Positions 1 to 6,016 are shown, numbered from the stretch's first letter. The stretch is DNA of 7,527 nucleotides from Victivallaceae bacterium (GCA_028717165.1 JAQUOK010000134.1:1-7527); one strand, 5' to 3'. The notes: generated by a model not told the origin, from the letters alone. Program-made: numbers and translations.

Positions 1-576
1 TTAAAAACTCTTCCCGACGATGAAGTCCGAAACGGACTGGCCGAAGTAGTGAAATACGGCATGATCCGGGACTGGGATTTTTTCCGGCTGCTTGAGGAGA
101 ATGTTACGGCCCTGGGCAGCCTTGATATGAAATTTTATACGCAAATTATCAGGCGCTGCTGTGAGATCAAGGCCGAAGTAGTAAGCCGCGACGAGCGCGA
201 AAGCGGTTTGCGGGCCATACTTAATTACGGACATACTTTCGGGCATGCGATCGAGCTGCTTTCCGGTTTCGGTATCGCGCACGGCGCGGCGGTGGCGGTC
301 GGAATGGCGGTTGCCGCCGAACTCGGGGTTTTAAGCGGCCGGATTACGCCGGATTACGCCGCACGCCAGAATGCTCTGCTGAAAAATATCGGGCTGCCGG
401 TTTCTGTTCCCCCCGGTTTTGATCCGGAAAAAATATATGCCGCCATGCTGCATGATAAAAAGACGCTCGGCGCCAGAATAAAACTGGTTCTGCCGGCAGG
501 CGAAGGGAAAGTGTCGATAGTCGAGGATGTAGATCCTGAATTAATAATTCAAGCCGTAAGGAACTGCTGTGACTGA
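1..576 (+). CDS. aroB: 3-dehydroquinate synthase, C-terminal part (5' end outside window)
   Basis: AroB converts DAHP to 3-dehydroquinate in the cytoplasm, the second step of the shikimate pathway, using NAD and a divalent metal. The reading frame is open from the first base, so the N-terminal NAD-binding half is missing; 191 residues remain of a family usually about 350 long. Visible landmarks are NGLAEVVKYGM near the window start, KAEVVSRDERE, and the metal-site block NYGHTFGHAIE followed by AHGAAVAVGM. Two metal-ligand histidines are therefore present. Many family members have HGEAVAIGM at the second site, so the Glu-to-Ala change there is a small deviation. The C-terminal DKK motif is intact. 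The stop overlaps the GTG start of dprA by 8 bp, which suggests translational coupling in one operon. Identification is secure. Confidence 0.97.
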   Translation, partial: LKTLPDDEVRNGLAEVVKYGMIRDWDFFRLLEENVTALGSLDMKFYTQIIRRCCEIKAEVVSRDERESGLRAILNYGHTFGHAIELLSGFGIAHGAAVAVGMAVAAELGVLSGRITPDYAARQNALLKNIGLPVSVPPGFDPEKIYAAMLHDKKTLGARIKLVLPAGEGKVSIVEDVDPELIIQAVRNCCD

Positions 577-1690
577 CCGCGAGGCTTATATTGTTTTAAA
601 TATGATTTCCGGCGTTGGTACCGCACGGTTTAAAATTCTGGTGGAGAATTTTGGCGAACCGCACCGGATATTCGAAGAAAGTGCTGAAAGTCTTTCCCGC
701 CTGAAAGGCATCAGCCGGGAGCTGGCGGAAAAAATAATTTTCTGGGAGAAGGATATTGACCTTTACGGTGAACTTGATTTCGCGGAAAAGAGCGGAACCC
801 GGATAGTTACCCTGACCGACGCCGAATATCCTGAAATACTCAAAGGTATTTATGACCCGCCTTTATGCCTGTATGTCCGGGGGAAACTTCCCGACTTTAC
901 TTACAACTCACTGGCGGTGGTCGGTTCCCGCCGCGCTACTATCTACGGGCGCAAAATGGCCAAACATCTCACGGAAGCGGCTGTTCTCGCCGGGTGGAAA
1001 ATAATTTCCGGCCTGGCTTTCGGGATAGATGCGGTAGCACATCAGGCCGCGGTTGACGCGGGCGGGATAACGGTTGCGGTTCTGGGCGGCGGCCTGGCGC
1101 GGATCCATCCGCAGGAACATGTGCCGCTGGCCCGTGATATAATTGAAAGCGGCGGCGCTTTGATAAGCGAATTCCCGATGAAATTTCCGGTAAACCGGCA
1201 GTCTTTTCCGCGCCGCAACCGGATAGTTTCCGGGTTAAGCGAAGCGGTGCTTATTGTCGAGGCCGGCTTGAAAAGCGGGGCGCTGATAACCGCTGACCTG
1301 GCCATGGAGCAGGGCAAGGACGTTTTCGCGGTTCCCGGCCATGCCGACAATCCGCAGGCGAAAGGCTGCCATAAACTGATCAAGCAGGGCGCCAAGCTGA
1401 CGGAGGACTTCAGCGATATTCTGGAAGACTGTGAGTCTTTGCCGGGTTTTGACCTGCGTGACGAAGTCAGGGAAAAACCGGCGGAACCCGTAAAGCCGGT
1501 AAAACCGGCAAATCTGAGCGACGAGGAATATAAAATCATCGGGTTACTGGAGGATGAGGCAAAATCATTCGATTATATTGCTCAGGAAACAGCTATGCAT
1601 GTCGCTTCATTAAACGGTCTTTTGACCAAAATGGCGATGAAAATGATCGTGATCCAGCATCCCGGAAAAATCTACTCGTTACGGCGATAA
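569..1690 (+). CDS. dprA: DNA-processing protein DprA (Smf family)
   Basis: DprA binds incoming single-stranded DNA in the cytoplasm and loads RecA during natural transformation; it is also conserved in many bacteria not known to be competent. The product is 373 residues, a normal full length. An N-terminal helix-hairpin-helix/SAM-like region (about 5-60) precedes a Rossmann-like core (about 80-290) with GSRRATIYG (119-127), SGLAFGID (147-154), FPRRNRIVSGLS (213-224), SGALITA (236-242) and a PG pair (256-257). A short Pro/Lys/Val-rich linker (306-314) leads to a C-terminal winged-helix-like segment (about 318-373). The GTG start at 569 overlaps the aroB stop, and no better start lies downstream. 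No competence genes are visible nearby, so a role in transformation here is inferred from the family only. Confidence 0.96.
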   Translation: MTDREAYIVLNMISGVGTARFKILVENFGEPHRIFEESAESLSRLKGISRELAEKIIFWEKDIDLYGELDFAEKSGTRIVTLTDAEYPEILKGIYDPPLCLYVRGKLPDFTYNSLAVVGSRRATIYGRKMAKHLTEAAVLAGWKIISGLAFGIDAVAHQAAVDAGGITVAVLGGGLARIHPQEHVPLARDIIESGGALISEFPMKFPVNRQSFPRRNRIVSGLSEAVLIVEAGLKSGALITADLAMEQGKDVFAVPGHADNPQAKGCHKLIKQGAKLTEDFSDILEDCESLPGFDLRDEVREKPAEPVKPVKPANLSDEEYKIIGLLEDEAKSFDYIAQETAMHVASLNGLLTKMAMKMIVIQHPGKIYSLRR

Positions 1691-1723
1691 GGATGCGGAT
1701 TATTTTACAGTGGGGAATATGGG

Positions 1724-1978
1724 CATAAGCGCTAAACATCATGTTTTGAGGATACTTACGTGTTTGTAGTACCGCTTTTAAACGGAATTTCCCCCGGAGA
1801 CAATGGTTCTGCCTTCCGCCTGAAGGCGGCACTGCAAACGTGAGATAATACAAGTAACGTCTCTCATAAACGGTTCGTCGGAGCCTTGCCCCCCAAGAAA
1901 AACTCCGATGAAATATGAACCGTGGAGGGCGAGCCGAGCACGAAAAACGCGGACTAAATGAGATAGTTAGCGCTTATG
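1724..1978. mobile_element. MITE-like non-autonomous element, 255 bp, with 11-bp target duplication
   Basis: The ends are perfect 12-bp inverted repeats, CATAAGCGCTAA (1724-1735) and TTAGCGCTTATG (1967-1978). Directly abutting them outside are identical 11-bp direct repeats, GGGAATATGGG (1713-1723 and 1979-1989), as expected of a target-site duplication. Inside there is no credible gene but nested inverted repeats: TCTCAT/ATGAGA (1862-1867, 1958-1963), CGGTTC/GAACCG (1871-1876, 1917-1922), CGGAG/CTCCG (1879-1883, 1903-1907) and a REP-like pair (1762-1840). Removing it with one repeat copy leaves about 67 bp between dprA and the next gene. IS4-family elements are known to make duplications of this length, but assignment to that family is only a guess. 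Confidence 0.8.
1762..1840. repeat. Inverted pair of REP-like hairpins inside the 255-bp element
   Basis: The left copy on the plus strand reads GTTTGTAGTACCGC (1762-1775), then a short weak stem ending in CGGAA. The right copy on the minus strand begins at 1840 with GTTTGCAGTGCCGCC and closes with GGCGGAA. The right stem is perfect, CCGCC (1816-1820) against GGCGG (1825-1829) with loop TGAA. The tetranucleotides GTAG and GCAG at the foot of each hairpin are the kind that marks REP sequences recognised by RAYT transposases. The head-to-head arrangement resembles a BIME. Confidence 0.5.
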
Positions 1979-2023
1979 GGGAATATGGGTAATGTATGAA
2001 TTGTTCAGCACAAGGAGCATAAA

Positions 2024-3061
2024 ATGTCGGAAAAACCAGATTACTGGCGGCTTGGCCGTGAAGAACTGAGAAGATATTCCGCCGATCCGGAACAGCTTGC
2101 CCGCTGTCGTCTGTCATCACTCGAAGACGGCAACGGCCGCGGCATGAGGATCATCGATTTCAATAACGGTTCCGGATTGAATTTTACAGTCGTCCCGGAC
2201 CGCGGAATGGATATTACGGACACTTATTTCAAAGGCGTTCCGATTGCTTTCAGGGCTCCGGCCGGTTATGTGAACGGCGCTAAATTCGAATCAAAAGGTT
2301 TCGGCTGGCTGCGTTCGTGGGCAGGCGGCATGGTTGCCACCTGCGGTCTGCGGAATGTCGGGCCTCCGGGCGAAGACAGCGGCGCGGTTCTTGAACCGGA
2401 ATGGGGACTGCACGGCCGCATCGGGCACCAGAGCGCTGAAAATTTATGCATCCGGCAGTTCTGGCAGGACGATAGATTCATCCTGAAAGCGGAAGGGAAA
2501 ATGCGGGAAGCCGCCCTGTTTTCGGAAAACCTCAGGCTTGAACGCGAAATTACAACGGTAATGGGCGACAACACTGTTTACCTGACGGACAGAGTTGCCA
2601 ATGAAGGCGGCGCCAGTGAAGTGCTTCAGATATTGTATCACTGCAATTTCGGTTATCCCGCAATTTCTCCGGGAACGATGCTGAAAGCGGCGGATCATAA
2701 GGTTTCTCCGCGGGACGCGGGGGCATCGAAGAATGTTGACCGCTGGCATTTATTTGAGGAACCGGTACCGGGGTTTCAGGAGCAGTGTTTTCTGCATGAA
2801 ATTCCGGCTGATGGAACCGGTTTTGCCGAAATAAAATTACTTAACCCGCTTCTCGGCCTGGAAGCGAAACTCGCATGGGATACTTCTACGCTTCCCAATA
2901 TGATGCAGTGGAAAATGCAGGGTGTCGGCGCTTACGCTTTGGGGCTGGAGCCGACGAACTGTACGGTTTCCGGGCGGACCGCGGATATCATGAATAAAAA
3001 GGCGAGATTCATCGAGCCCGGCGAGGAAATCAGTTTCAGGATAAAATTGTCATTTGCCTGA
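2024..3061 (+). CDS. DUF4432 family protein, aldose 1-epimerase-like (galactose mutarotase fold)
   Basis: The 345-residue product matches the DUF4432 group of the galactose-mutarotase-like superfamily: beta-sandwich sugar-binding proteins thought to act on free sugars or sugar acids, with substrates mostly unassigned. Seen in the sequence are PDRGMDI (58-64), GGMVATCGL (101-109), GLHGRIGHQSA (128-138), a candidate catalytic His in HCNFGYP (His206) and a candidate acid/base Glu in GLEPTN (Glu309). In related mutarotases a His/Glu pair does ring opening, so these two are the natural candidates. No signal peptide is visible, so it is probably cytoplasmic. The ATG has a strong ribosome binding site, AAGGAG at 2012-2017, six bases upstream. 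It stands alone on its strand; the RhaS/RhaR-like regulator about 740 bp downstream suggests, but does not prove, sugar-dependent control. The family call is firm and the exact reaction is unknown. Confidence 0.9.
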   Translation: MSEKPDYWRLGREELRRYSADPEQLARCRLSSLEDGNGRGMRIIDFNNGSGLNFTVVPDRGMDITDTYFKGVPIAFRAPAGYVNGAKFESKGFGWLRSWAGGMVATCGLRNVGPPGEDSGAVLEPEWGLHGRIGHQSAENLCIRQFWQDDRFILKAEGKMREAALFSENLRLEREITTVMGDNTVYLTDRVANEGGASEVLQILYHCNFGYPAISPGTMLKAADHKVSPRDAGASKNVDRWHLFEEPVPGFQEQCFLHEIPADGTGFAEIKLLNPLLGLEAKLAWDTSTLPNMMQWKMQGVGAYALGLEPTNCTVSGRTADIMNKKARFIEPGEEISFRIKLSFA

Positions 3062-3076
3062 AATTTTTCTAACTTT

Positions 3077-3103
3077 GTGCCGGCACGGCTGGGGACAGCC
3101 GTG
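3077..3103. repeat. GC-rich hairpin after the DUF4432 gene
   Basis: A perfect 7-bp stem, CACGGCT (3084-3090) and AGCCGTG (3097-3103), encloses loop GGGGAC. The perfect palindrome GTGCCGGCAC (3077-3086) overlaps its left arm, so two folds compete. It starts 16 bases after the stop codon and could protect or end the upstream mRNA. No T-tract follows on the plus strand, so it is not a standard intrinsic terminator; a dispersed repeat is equally possible. Confidence 0.5.
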
Positions 3104-3112
3104 GCGTAAAAA

Positions 3113-3158
3113 CGTTGCACTGCGAATTAGATTGTCTCCCGTTCCCCGCCGTGCAACG
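3113..3158. repeat. 8-bp inverted repeat CGTTGCAC / GTGCAACG
   Basis: Perfect arms at 3113-3120 and 3151-3158 are separated by 30 bases. It lies directly after the GC-rich hairpin and is followed by a small stem GTCTC/GAGAC (3177-3181, 3185-3189). Function is unknown; it may be part of a larger degenerate repeat that fills 3077-3190. Confidence 0.4.
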
Positions 3159-3245
3159 AACGACATTATATGGCCGGTCTCACCGAGACACGACGTTACT
3201 TGGGGCATCAGACAAAAATTAACAATTCGACCTAAAACAGCATAA

Positions 3246-3410
3246 TTATGATTGGATAAATATTTTAGGAATTTTTGCTATTGCATCTTTAAGTAACTTT
3301 TCAATAATAACAGCCTCATCAAGTCCGGTGTTGCGACGGATTTTGGCAACAGCTTTTCTGATTTCACAGTTCTTGTCTGGAATACTGAGCTGGTAACAGG
3401 GCTTTTTCAT
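3246..3410 (-). CDS. Small protein, 54 aa, ribbon-helix-helix-like
   Basis: I do not recognise a specific family. The minus-strand frame begins with ATG at 3410 and ends with TAA at 3246. The translation starts MKKPCYQLSIPDKN, continues CEIRKAVAKIRRNTGLD and EAVIIEKLLKDAIAKI, and ends PKIFIQS. The pattern is a short basic, strand-like N-terminus, then a basic helix, a GLD turn, then an amphipathic helix. That is the order and size of CopG/Arc-type ribbon-helix-helix DNA-binding proteins, which bind as dimers. A good ribosome binding site, GGAG, lies about nine bases before the ATG, with a possible promoter further up. Base composition is more AT-rich than the flanking genes, suggesting separate origin. 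No toxin-like partner is visible, so an orphan regulator or antitoxin relic are both open. Confidence 0.6.
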   Translation of the reverse strand: MKKPCYQLSIPDKNCEIRKAVAKIRRNTGLDEAVIIEKLLKDAIAKIPKIFIQS

Positions 3411-3435
3411 TATTGCATCTCCAATTATTTATAAC

Positions 3436-3465
3436 AGTATAAAACTATAGAAAAATAAAAAACAA
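3436..3465 (-). promoter_or_regulatory. Possible sigma-70 promoter for the 54-aa gene
   Basis: On the minus strand TTGTTT (3465-3460) is followed after 18 bases by TATACT (3441-3436), about 25 bases before the ATG at 3410. The surrounding DNA is a run of A and T, which makes chance matches likely, so the call rests mainly on position relative to the gene. Confidence 0.3.
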
Positions 3466-3487
3466 ATAAAAAACATAAAAAAACAGT

Positions 3488-3530
3488 TAGGTTTATGGAT
3501 ATTTTGATATATTATTTATCAGTAAACCTA
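3488..3530. repeat. Inverted repeat TAGGTTTA / TAAACCTA upstream of the 54-aa gene
   Basis: Perfect 8-bp arms at 3488-3495 and 3523-3530 are separated by 27 AT-rich bases. It sits about 80-120 bases upstream of the 54-aa gene's start, at the edge of the AT-rich patch. It could be an operator, for instance for that protein if it is a DNA-binding regulator, or the end of an old insertion. There is no direct evidence for either. Confidence 0.4.
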
Positions 3531-3628
3531 TATCGGTTGCAGCGCAAGCAGATAAATGACATGTAAAAAGTTTTTGTGGAAAAAGTTGGGGGGCGTGGCT
3601 CGTTACATCCGTTTTTTTTATTTTACAT

Positions 3629-3649
3629 CCCACGGCCCACGGCTTACGG
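3629..3649. repeat. Three tandem 7-bp units CCCACGG, CCCACGG, CTTACGG
   Basis: Units at 3629-3635, 3636-3642 and 3643-3649 are two identical copies and one with two changes. Just upstream, TTACATCC occurs twice (3603-3610 and 3623-3630). The rest of 3531-3746 shows no gene I can support: the only long frame there has no convincing ribosome binding site and a composition set by these repeats. Confidence 0.5.
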
Positions 3650-3746
3650 CCCAAAGTGCAGAAGATGCAAAAATGATTTTGTCAAAAATGATTGACTTTC
3701 ACTTCGTTCAGTCTCAGCCGTTGCAAAGTCTGTCAAAATAACAAAT

Positions 3747-3769
3747 TCCTATAGTATCAAGTTATAGGA
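3747..3769. promoter_or_regulatory. Palindrome upstream of the AraC-family gene, candidate operator
   Basis: Perfect 7-bp arms, TCCTATA (3747-3753) and TATAGGA (3763-3769), are separated by GTATCAAGT and lie about 30 bases before the GTG start at 3800. RhaS and RhaR, the closest regulator type, are known to bind inverted half-sites, so autoregulation is plausible. The arms are short and AT-rich, and no clear -35/-10 pair could be placed with it. Confidence 0.4.
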
Positions 3770-3799
3770 TGTCCCATTGCGCTGTAAAAGGAAACTTTT

Positions 3800-4660
3800 G
3801 TGCTGACCAGACTGACAATGGATGACTTCGTACTGGTGAAGGATTTTTTTATAACGGTCGCCCGCCGGGACCCGCAGCCGGAATTCCCGCGCCATACCCA
3901 TGAATTTTCCGAACTGGTGATAATCACTAAAGGGCACGGAGCGCACCGGGTTGACGAAGCGGAATTTCCGGTTTCGGTGGGGGATGTTTTTGTCATCAGC
4001 GGCGGTCGGGAACATGAATTCAGCGATATGGAACAACTCGCCTTGGTAAACGTGATTTTCGATCCAGATAATCCCGCATTGAGAAACCTGGATACAAGCG
4101 ATTTGCCCGGTTTCCGCTCGCTGTTTTTTCTGGAGCCCAGGCACTGCAAAAACCACAGGTTCGAAAGCCGGCTGCGCCTGTCCGGCGAAGACCTGAAAAA
4201 AGCGGAACAACTGGTTGATGAGCTTGAGGATGAACTGCTTAAGACAAGGCCGGGCTTTAAGGCAATCGCCACCGCTTTGTTTATTGAACTGCTGATTCAT
4301 TTATCCCGCTGCTGCGGAAAGAGCGGTAACCCCGAAGCGCAGTCGCTTCTGCGTATTGCCGATGCCATAAATTATCTGGAACGGCATTATGCCGAACAGA
4401 TCAATTTTGGAAAACTCGCGCAGTCGGCGGGCATGTCGCCGCGCAGTTTTCAGCGGGCCTTTTTCCGGGCAACAGGTGTTCCGGCGCGAAATTATTTAAT
4501 TATGACCAGGCTGAAACATGCCGCCGACCTTCTCAAATACCGGGGTTATTCCGTTTCCGAAAGCGCTTACGAAACGGGGTTCAGGGACAGTAATTATTTT
4601 TCCCGGCTCTTTAAAAAATACATGAAAGTTTCTCCAAAGCACTTTCGTTCCAGGAATTGA
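3800..4660 (+). CDS. AraC/XylS-family transcriptional regulator, RhaS/RhaR-like
   Basis: This 286-residue protein has the two-domain layout of sugar-responsive AraC regulators. An N-terminal cupin domain (about 15-110) contains RHTHEFSELVI (31-41) and GDVFVISGGREHEF (61-74), which resembles the ligand pocket of RhaR and RhaS. A linker of long charged helices (about 128-172) leads to a C-terminal double helix-turn-helix (about 183-286). The first recognition unit is near 203-222 (KLAQSAGMSPRSFQRAFF) and the second ends in the family signature GFRDSNYFSRLFKKYMKVSP (260-279). A GTG start at 3800 is preferred because AGGA lies seven bases upstream; an in-frame ATG at 3818 would remove only six residues. 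The sugar sensed is unknown. The DUF4432 gene upstream is the only carbohydrate-type gene visible and is a possible target. The family call is secure and the rhamnose link is not. Confidence 0.93.
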   Translation: MLTRLTMDDFVLVKDFFITVARRDPQPEFPRHTHEFSELVIITKGHGAHRVDEAEFPVSVGDVFVISGGREHEFSDMEQLALVNVIFDPDNPALRNLDTSDLPGFRSLFFLEPRHCKNHRFESRLRLSGEDLKKAEQLVDELEDELLKTRPGFKAIATALFIELLIHLSRCCGKSGNPEAQSLLRIADAINYLERHYAEQINFGKLAQSAGMSPRSFQRAFFRATGVPARNYLIMTRLKHAADLLKYRGYSVSESAYETGFRDSNYFSRLFKKYMKVSPKHFRSRN

Positions 4661-4689
4661 ATGCAGTAGAGTTTATCTTTCTCATATTG

Positions 4690-4714
4690 CGCCTCTGGAG
4701 ACAGAGGCGGCTAC
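4690..4714 (-). repeat. REP-like GTAG hairpin, or weak terminator, after the AraC gene
   Basis: The perfect 8-bp stem CGCCTCTG (4690-4697) and CAGAGGCG (4702-4709) has the tetraloop GAGA. On the minus strand GTAG (4714-4711) stands one base before the stem, which fits a REP sequence. On the plus strand the stem is followed seven bases later by CTTTTT, so it could also help end the AraC transcript, whose stop is 30 bases upstream. Confidence 0.55.
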
Positions 4715-4762
4715 ATCTTTTTCGTTAATATTCAGGTTTATACTATTTCGCTTTGATATTAT

Positions 4763-4911
4763 ACGCCGTGTGCAAGTTTTTTTATGCTGTTTTAACCTTG
4801 ACCTGGCAAACTCAAATGTAGCTTAAGCGTACACAACCGGGACGGTTGTGCTACCTTCACAGAATGTCCTTGTCTTGCAAGCAAGGAGGTAAAAAAACTT
4901 GCACACGGCGT
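4763..4911. mobile_element. MITE-like element, 149 bp, with perfect 22-bp TIRs and TATTAT duplication
   Basis: The left end is ACGCCGTGTGCAAG followed by TTTTTTTA (4763-4784). The right end (4890-4911) is its exact reverse complement over all 22 bases. Immediately outside are identical direct repeats TATTAT (4757-4762 and 4912-4917), the expected target duplication. The 105-bp interior has no gene. It contains a perfect hairpin preceded on the minus strand by GTAG (4832-4854), GTAGCTTAAGC (4818-4828), and the stem TCCTTG/CAAGGA (4867-4872, 4882-4887). It sits between convergent genes, eight bases from the ybgC stop. No transposase is present, so it must be moved in trans or be a relic. Confidence 0.88.
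4832..4854 (-). repeat. REP-like GTAG hairpin inside the 149-bp element
   Basis: On the minus strand GTAG (4854-4851) is followed directly by the perfect 8-bp stem CACAACCG / CGGTTGTG with a three-base centre. A second GTAG on the plus strand (4818-4821) with the palindrome GCTTAAGC (4821-4828) faces it, giving a small head-to-head pair. Confidence 0.5.
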
Positions 4912-4925
4912 TATTATGTGTATTC

Positions 4926-5324
4926 TTACCGGTATACCCGGCAGGCTTCCAGCAGAAAGTCAGGCGCCCTTACCGGTTTTTTGTCATGGCCGATACAGGC
5001 TAAGGTAACGTAACCTTCCACCAGGAGTTTATCTTTATGCCAGACTTCGGAGACAATGGTCACCCGGACGCCGCGGGCTTCCTTGAAATATGAACGGAAA
5101 GTAAGCAGTTGGTCATAGGCGGCCGGAGCCCGGTATCTGCAGACGGCTTCCGTTACCGGCAGAAAATAGCCGCGTTTTTCCAGTTCGCTGTAAGGTAAAC
5201 CCGCATCGCGGAGCATTTCCGTACGGCTGCGTTCGAAATAGGTCAGATAGTTGGCGTAATAAACAACCCCCATCTGGTCGGTGTCGGCGTAAGGTACGCG
5301 GTAAGTCATTTCATGAGCGGCCAT
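4926..5324 (-). CDS. ybgC: YbgC-family acyl-CoA thioesterase (hotdog fold)
   Basis: The 132-residue single-domain protein belongs to the YbgC/4-hydroxybenzoyl-CoA thioesterase group, cytoplasmic hotdog enzymes that hydrolyse acyl-CoA esters. In E. coli, YbgC is linked to the Tol-Pal envelope system and phospholipid metabolism. The N-terminal signature YADTDQMGVVYYANY (12-26) carries the expected catalytic Asp (Asp16), followed by FERSRTEMLR (30-39), typical of the family; length is normal. The ATG at 5324 lies inside the end of cmk, overlapping by 14 bp in another frame, with GGGAG upstream as ribosome binding site. Co-transcription and translational coupling with cmk are therefore likely. 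No tolQ, tolR or pal gene is visible here, so the Tol-Pal link cannot be inferred. The family call is firm and the substrate is unknown. Confidence 0.92.
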   Translation of the reverse strand: MAAHEMTYRVPYADTDQMGVVYYANYLTYFERSRTEMLRDAGLPYSELEKRGYFLPVTEAVCRYRAPAAYDQLLTFRSYFKEARGVRVTIVSEVWHKDKLLVEGYVTLACIGHDKKPVRAPDFLLEACRVYR

Positions 5325-5997
5325 TGCTGATTCTCCCTGCTAAATAATTAATTACTTCCGCAATCGTCATTTCCGTAGTGTCCACGATTTCCGCATCGGG
5401 CGCGGGTTTCAGCGGAGCTACGGCCCGGCCGGAATCGATGCGGTCCCGTTCCGCGATATCGCGGGCGACGGATTCCAGAGTTGCGCCGTCAAAAGTTTCC
5501 CCGGACTGGGCGAGCCGGCGGCGGGCGCGTTCCAGCGGGCTTGCGGTCAGGAAAAATTTGAATTTCGCTCCGGGAAAAATCACGGTACCGATATCACGCC
5601 CCTCCATTACGATCAGTCCAAGGCGGGCGGCATCATGCTGAATATCCTTGAGCCATTCACGCACTCCGGGCAATGCTGCGACCGGGGAAACAAAAGCCGC
5701 AACTTCCGGAGAACGCAGTTTTGGACCCGGGGGAACGCCGTTTACCAGCAGTTCGTATTCGCCGGAAGCATTCCGGACATATTCGAGTTTCAGTTTTTTC
5801 AGGAGGGGCGTAAAAACTTTGCCGGAACATTGCCGCTTGAGATCGATGCCGGAATCAAGGGCGAACATGGTTATTGCGCGGTACATGTTTCCGGTGTTGA
5901 CGTAGGGAACACGAAGCCTTGCGGCAAGCAGGCCGGCAATTGTGCTTTTACCGGAAGCCGCCGGGCCGTCAATAGCAATAACCTGCTGCTGCCCCAT
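5311..5997 (-). CDS. cmk: Cytidylate kinase (CMP/dCMP kinase)
   Basis: Cmk phosphorylates CMP and dCMP with ATP in the cytoplasm, recycling pyrimidine nucleotides from RNA and phospholipid turnover. The 228-residue product has normal bacterial length. It shows the P-loop GPAASGKST (11-19), the nucleotide-binding NTGNMYRAIT (34-43), EGRDIGTVIFP (132-142) and the LID-type RDRIDSGR (184-191), followed by the conserved DAEIVDTTEMTIAEV (201-215). All are in family order with no break. The ATG at 5997 is supported by AAGGA about six bases upstream and a good promoter just before it. It is the first gene of a two-gene unit with ybgC; the more familiar neighbour rpsA is not seen. Identification is secure. 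Confidence 0.97.
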   Translation of the reverse strand: MGQQQVIAIDGPAASGKSTIAGLLAARLRVPYVNTGNMYRAITMFALDSGIDLKRQCSGKVFTPLLKKLKLEYVRNASGEYELLVNGVPPGPKLRSPEVAAFVSPVAALPGVREWLKDIQHDAARLGLIVMEGRDIGTVIFPGAKFKFFLTASPLERARRRLAQSGETFDGATLESVARDIAERDRIDSGRAVAPLKPAPDAEIVDTTEMTIAEVINYLAGRISNGRS

Positions 5998-6016
5998 AAA
6001 TTTCCTTTAATTCTGA

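Noticed and set aside
2001..2023. Riboswitch or long leader before the DUF4432 gene
   Set aside because: Only a short leader with a normal ribosome binding site lies between the mobile element and the start codon.
3077..3158. Possible CRISPR or tRNA-like structure
   Set aside because: There are no regularly spaced direct repeats and no cloverleaf with a TTCGA-type arm; only simple inverted repeats are present.
3054..3245. 63-codon plus-strand frame after the DUF4432 gene
   Set aside because: It overlaps the end of the DUF4432 gene, has no ribosome binding site, and its composition comes from the hairpins at 3077-3189.
3556..3741. 61-codon plus-strand frame
   Set aside because: It spans the tandem CCCACGG repeats and T-runs, has no good ribosome binding site and no recognisable protein pattern.
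3749..4300. Long minus-strand frames opposite the AraC gene
   Set aside because: The plus strand encodes a complete AraC-family protein here; the opposite frames are shadows with low-complexity serine-rich or unstructured translations.
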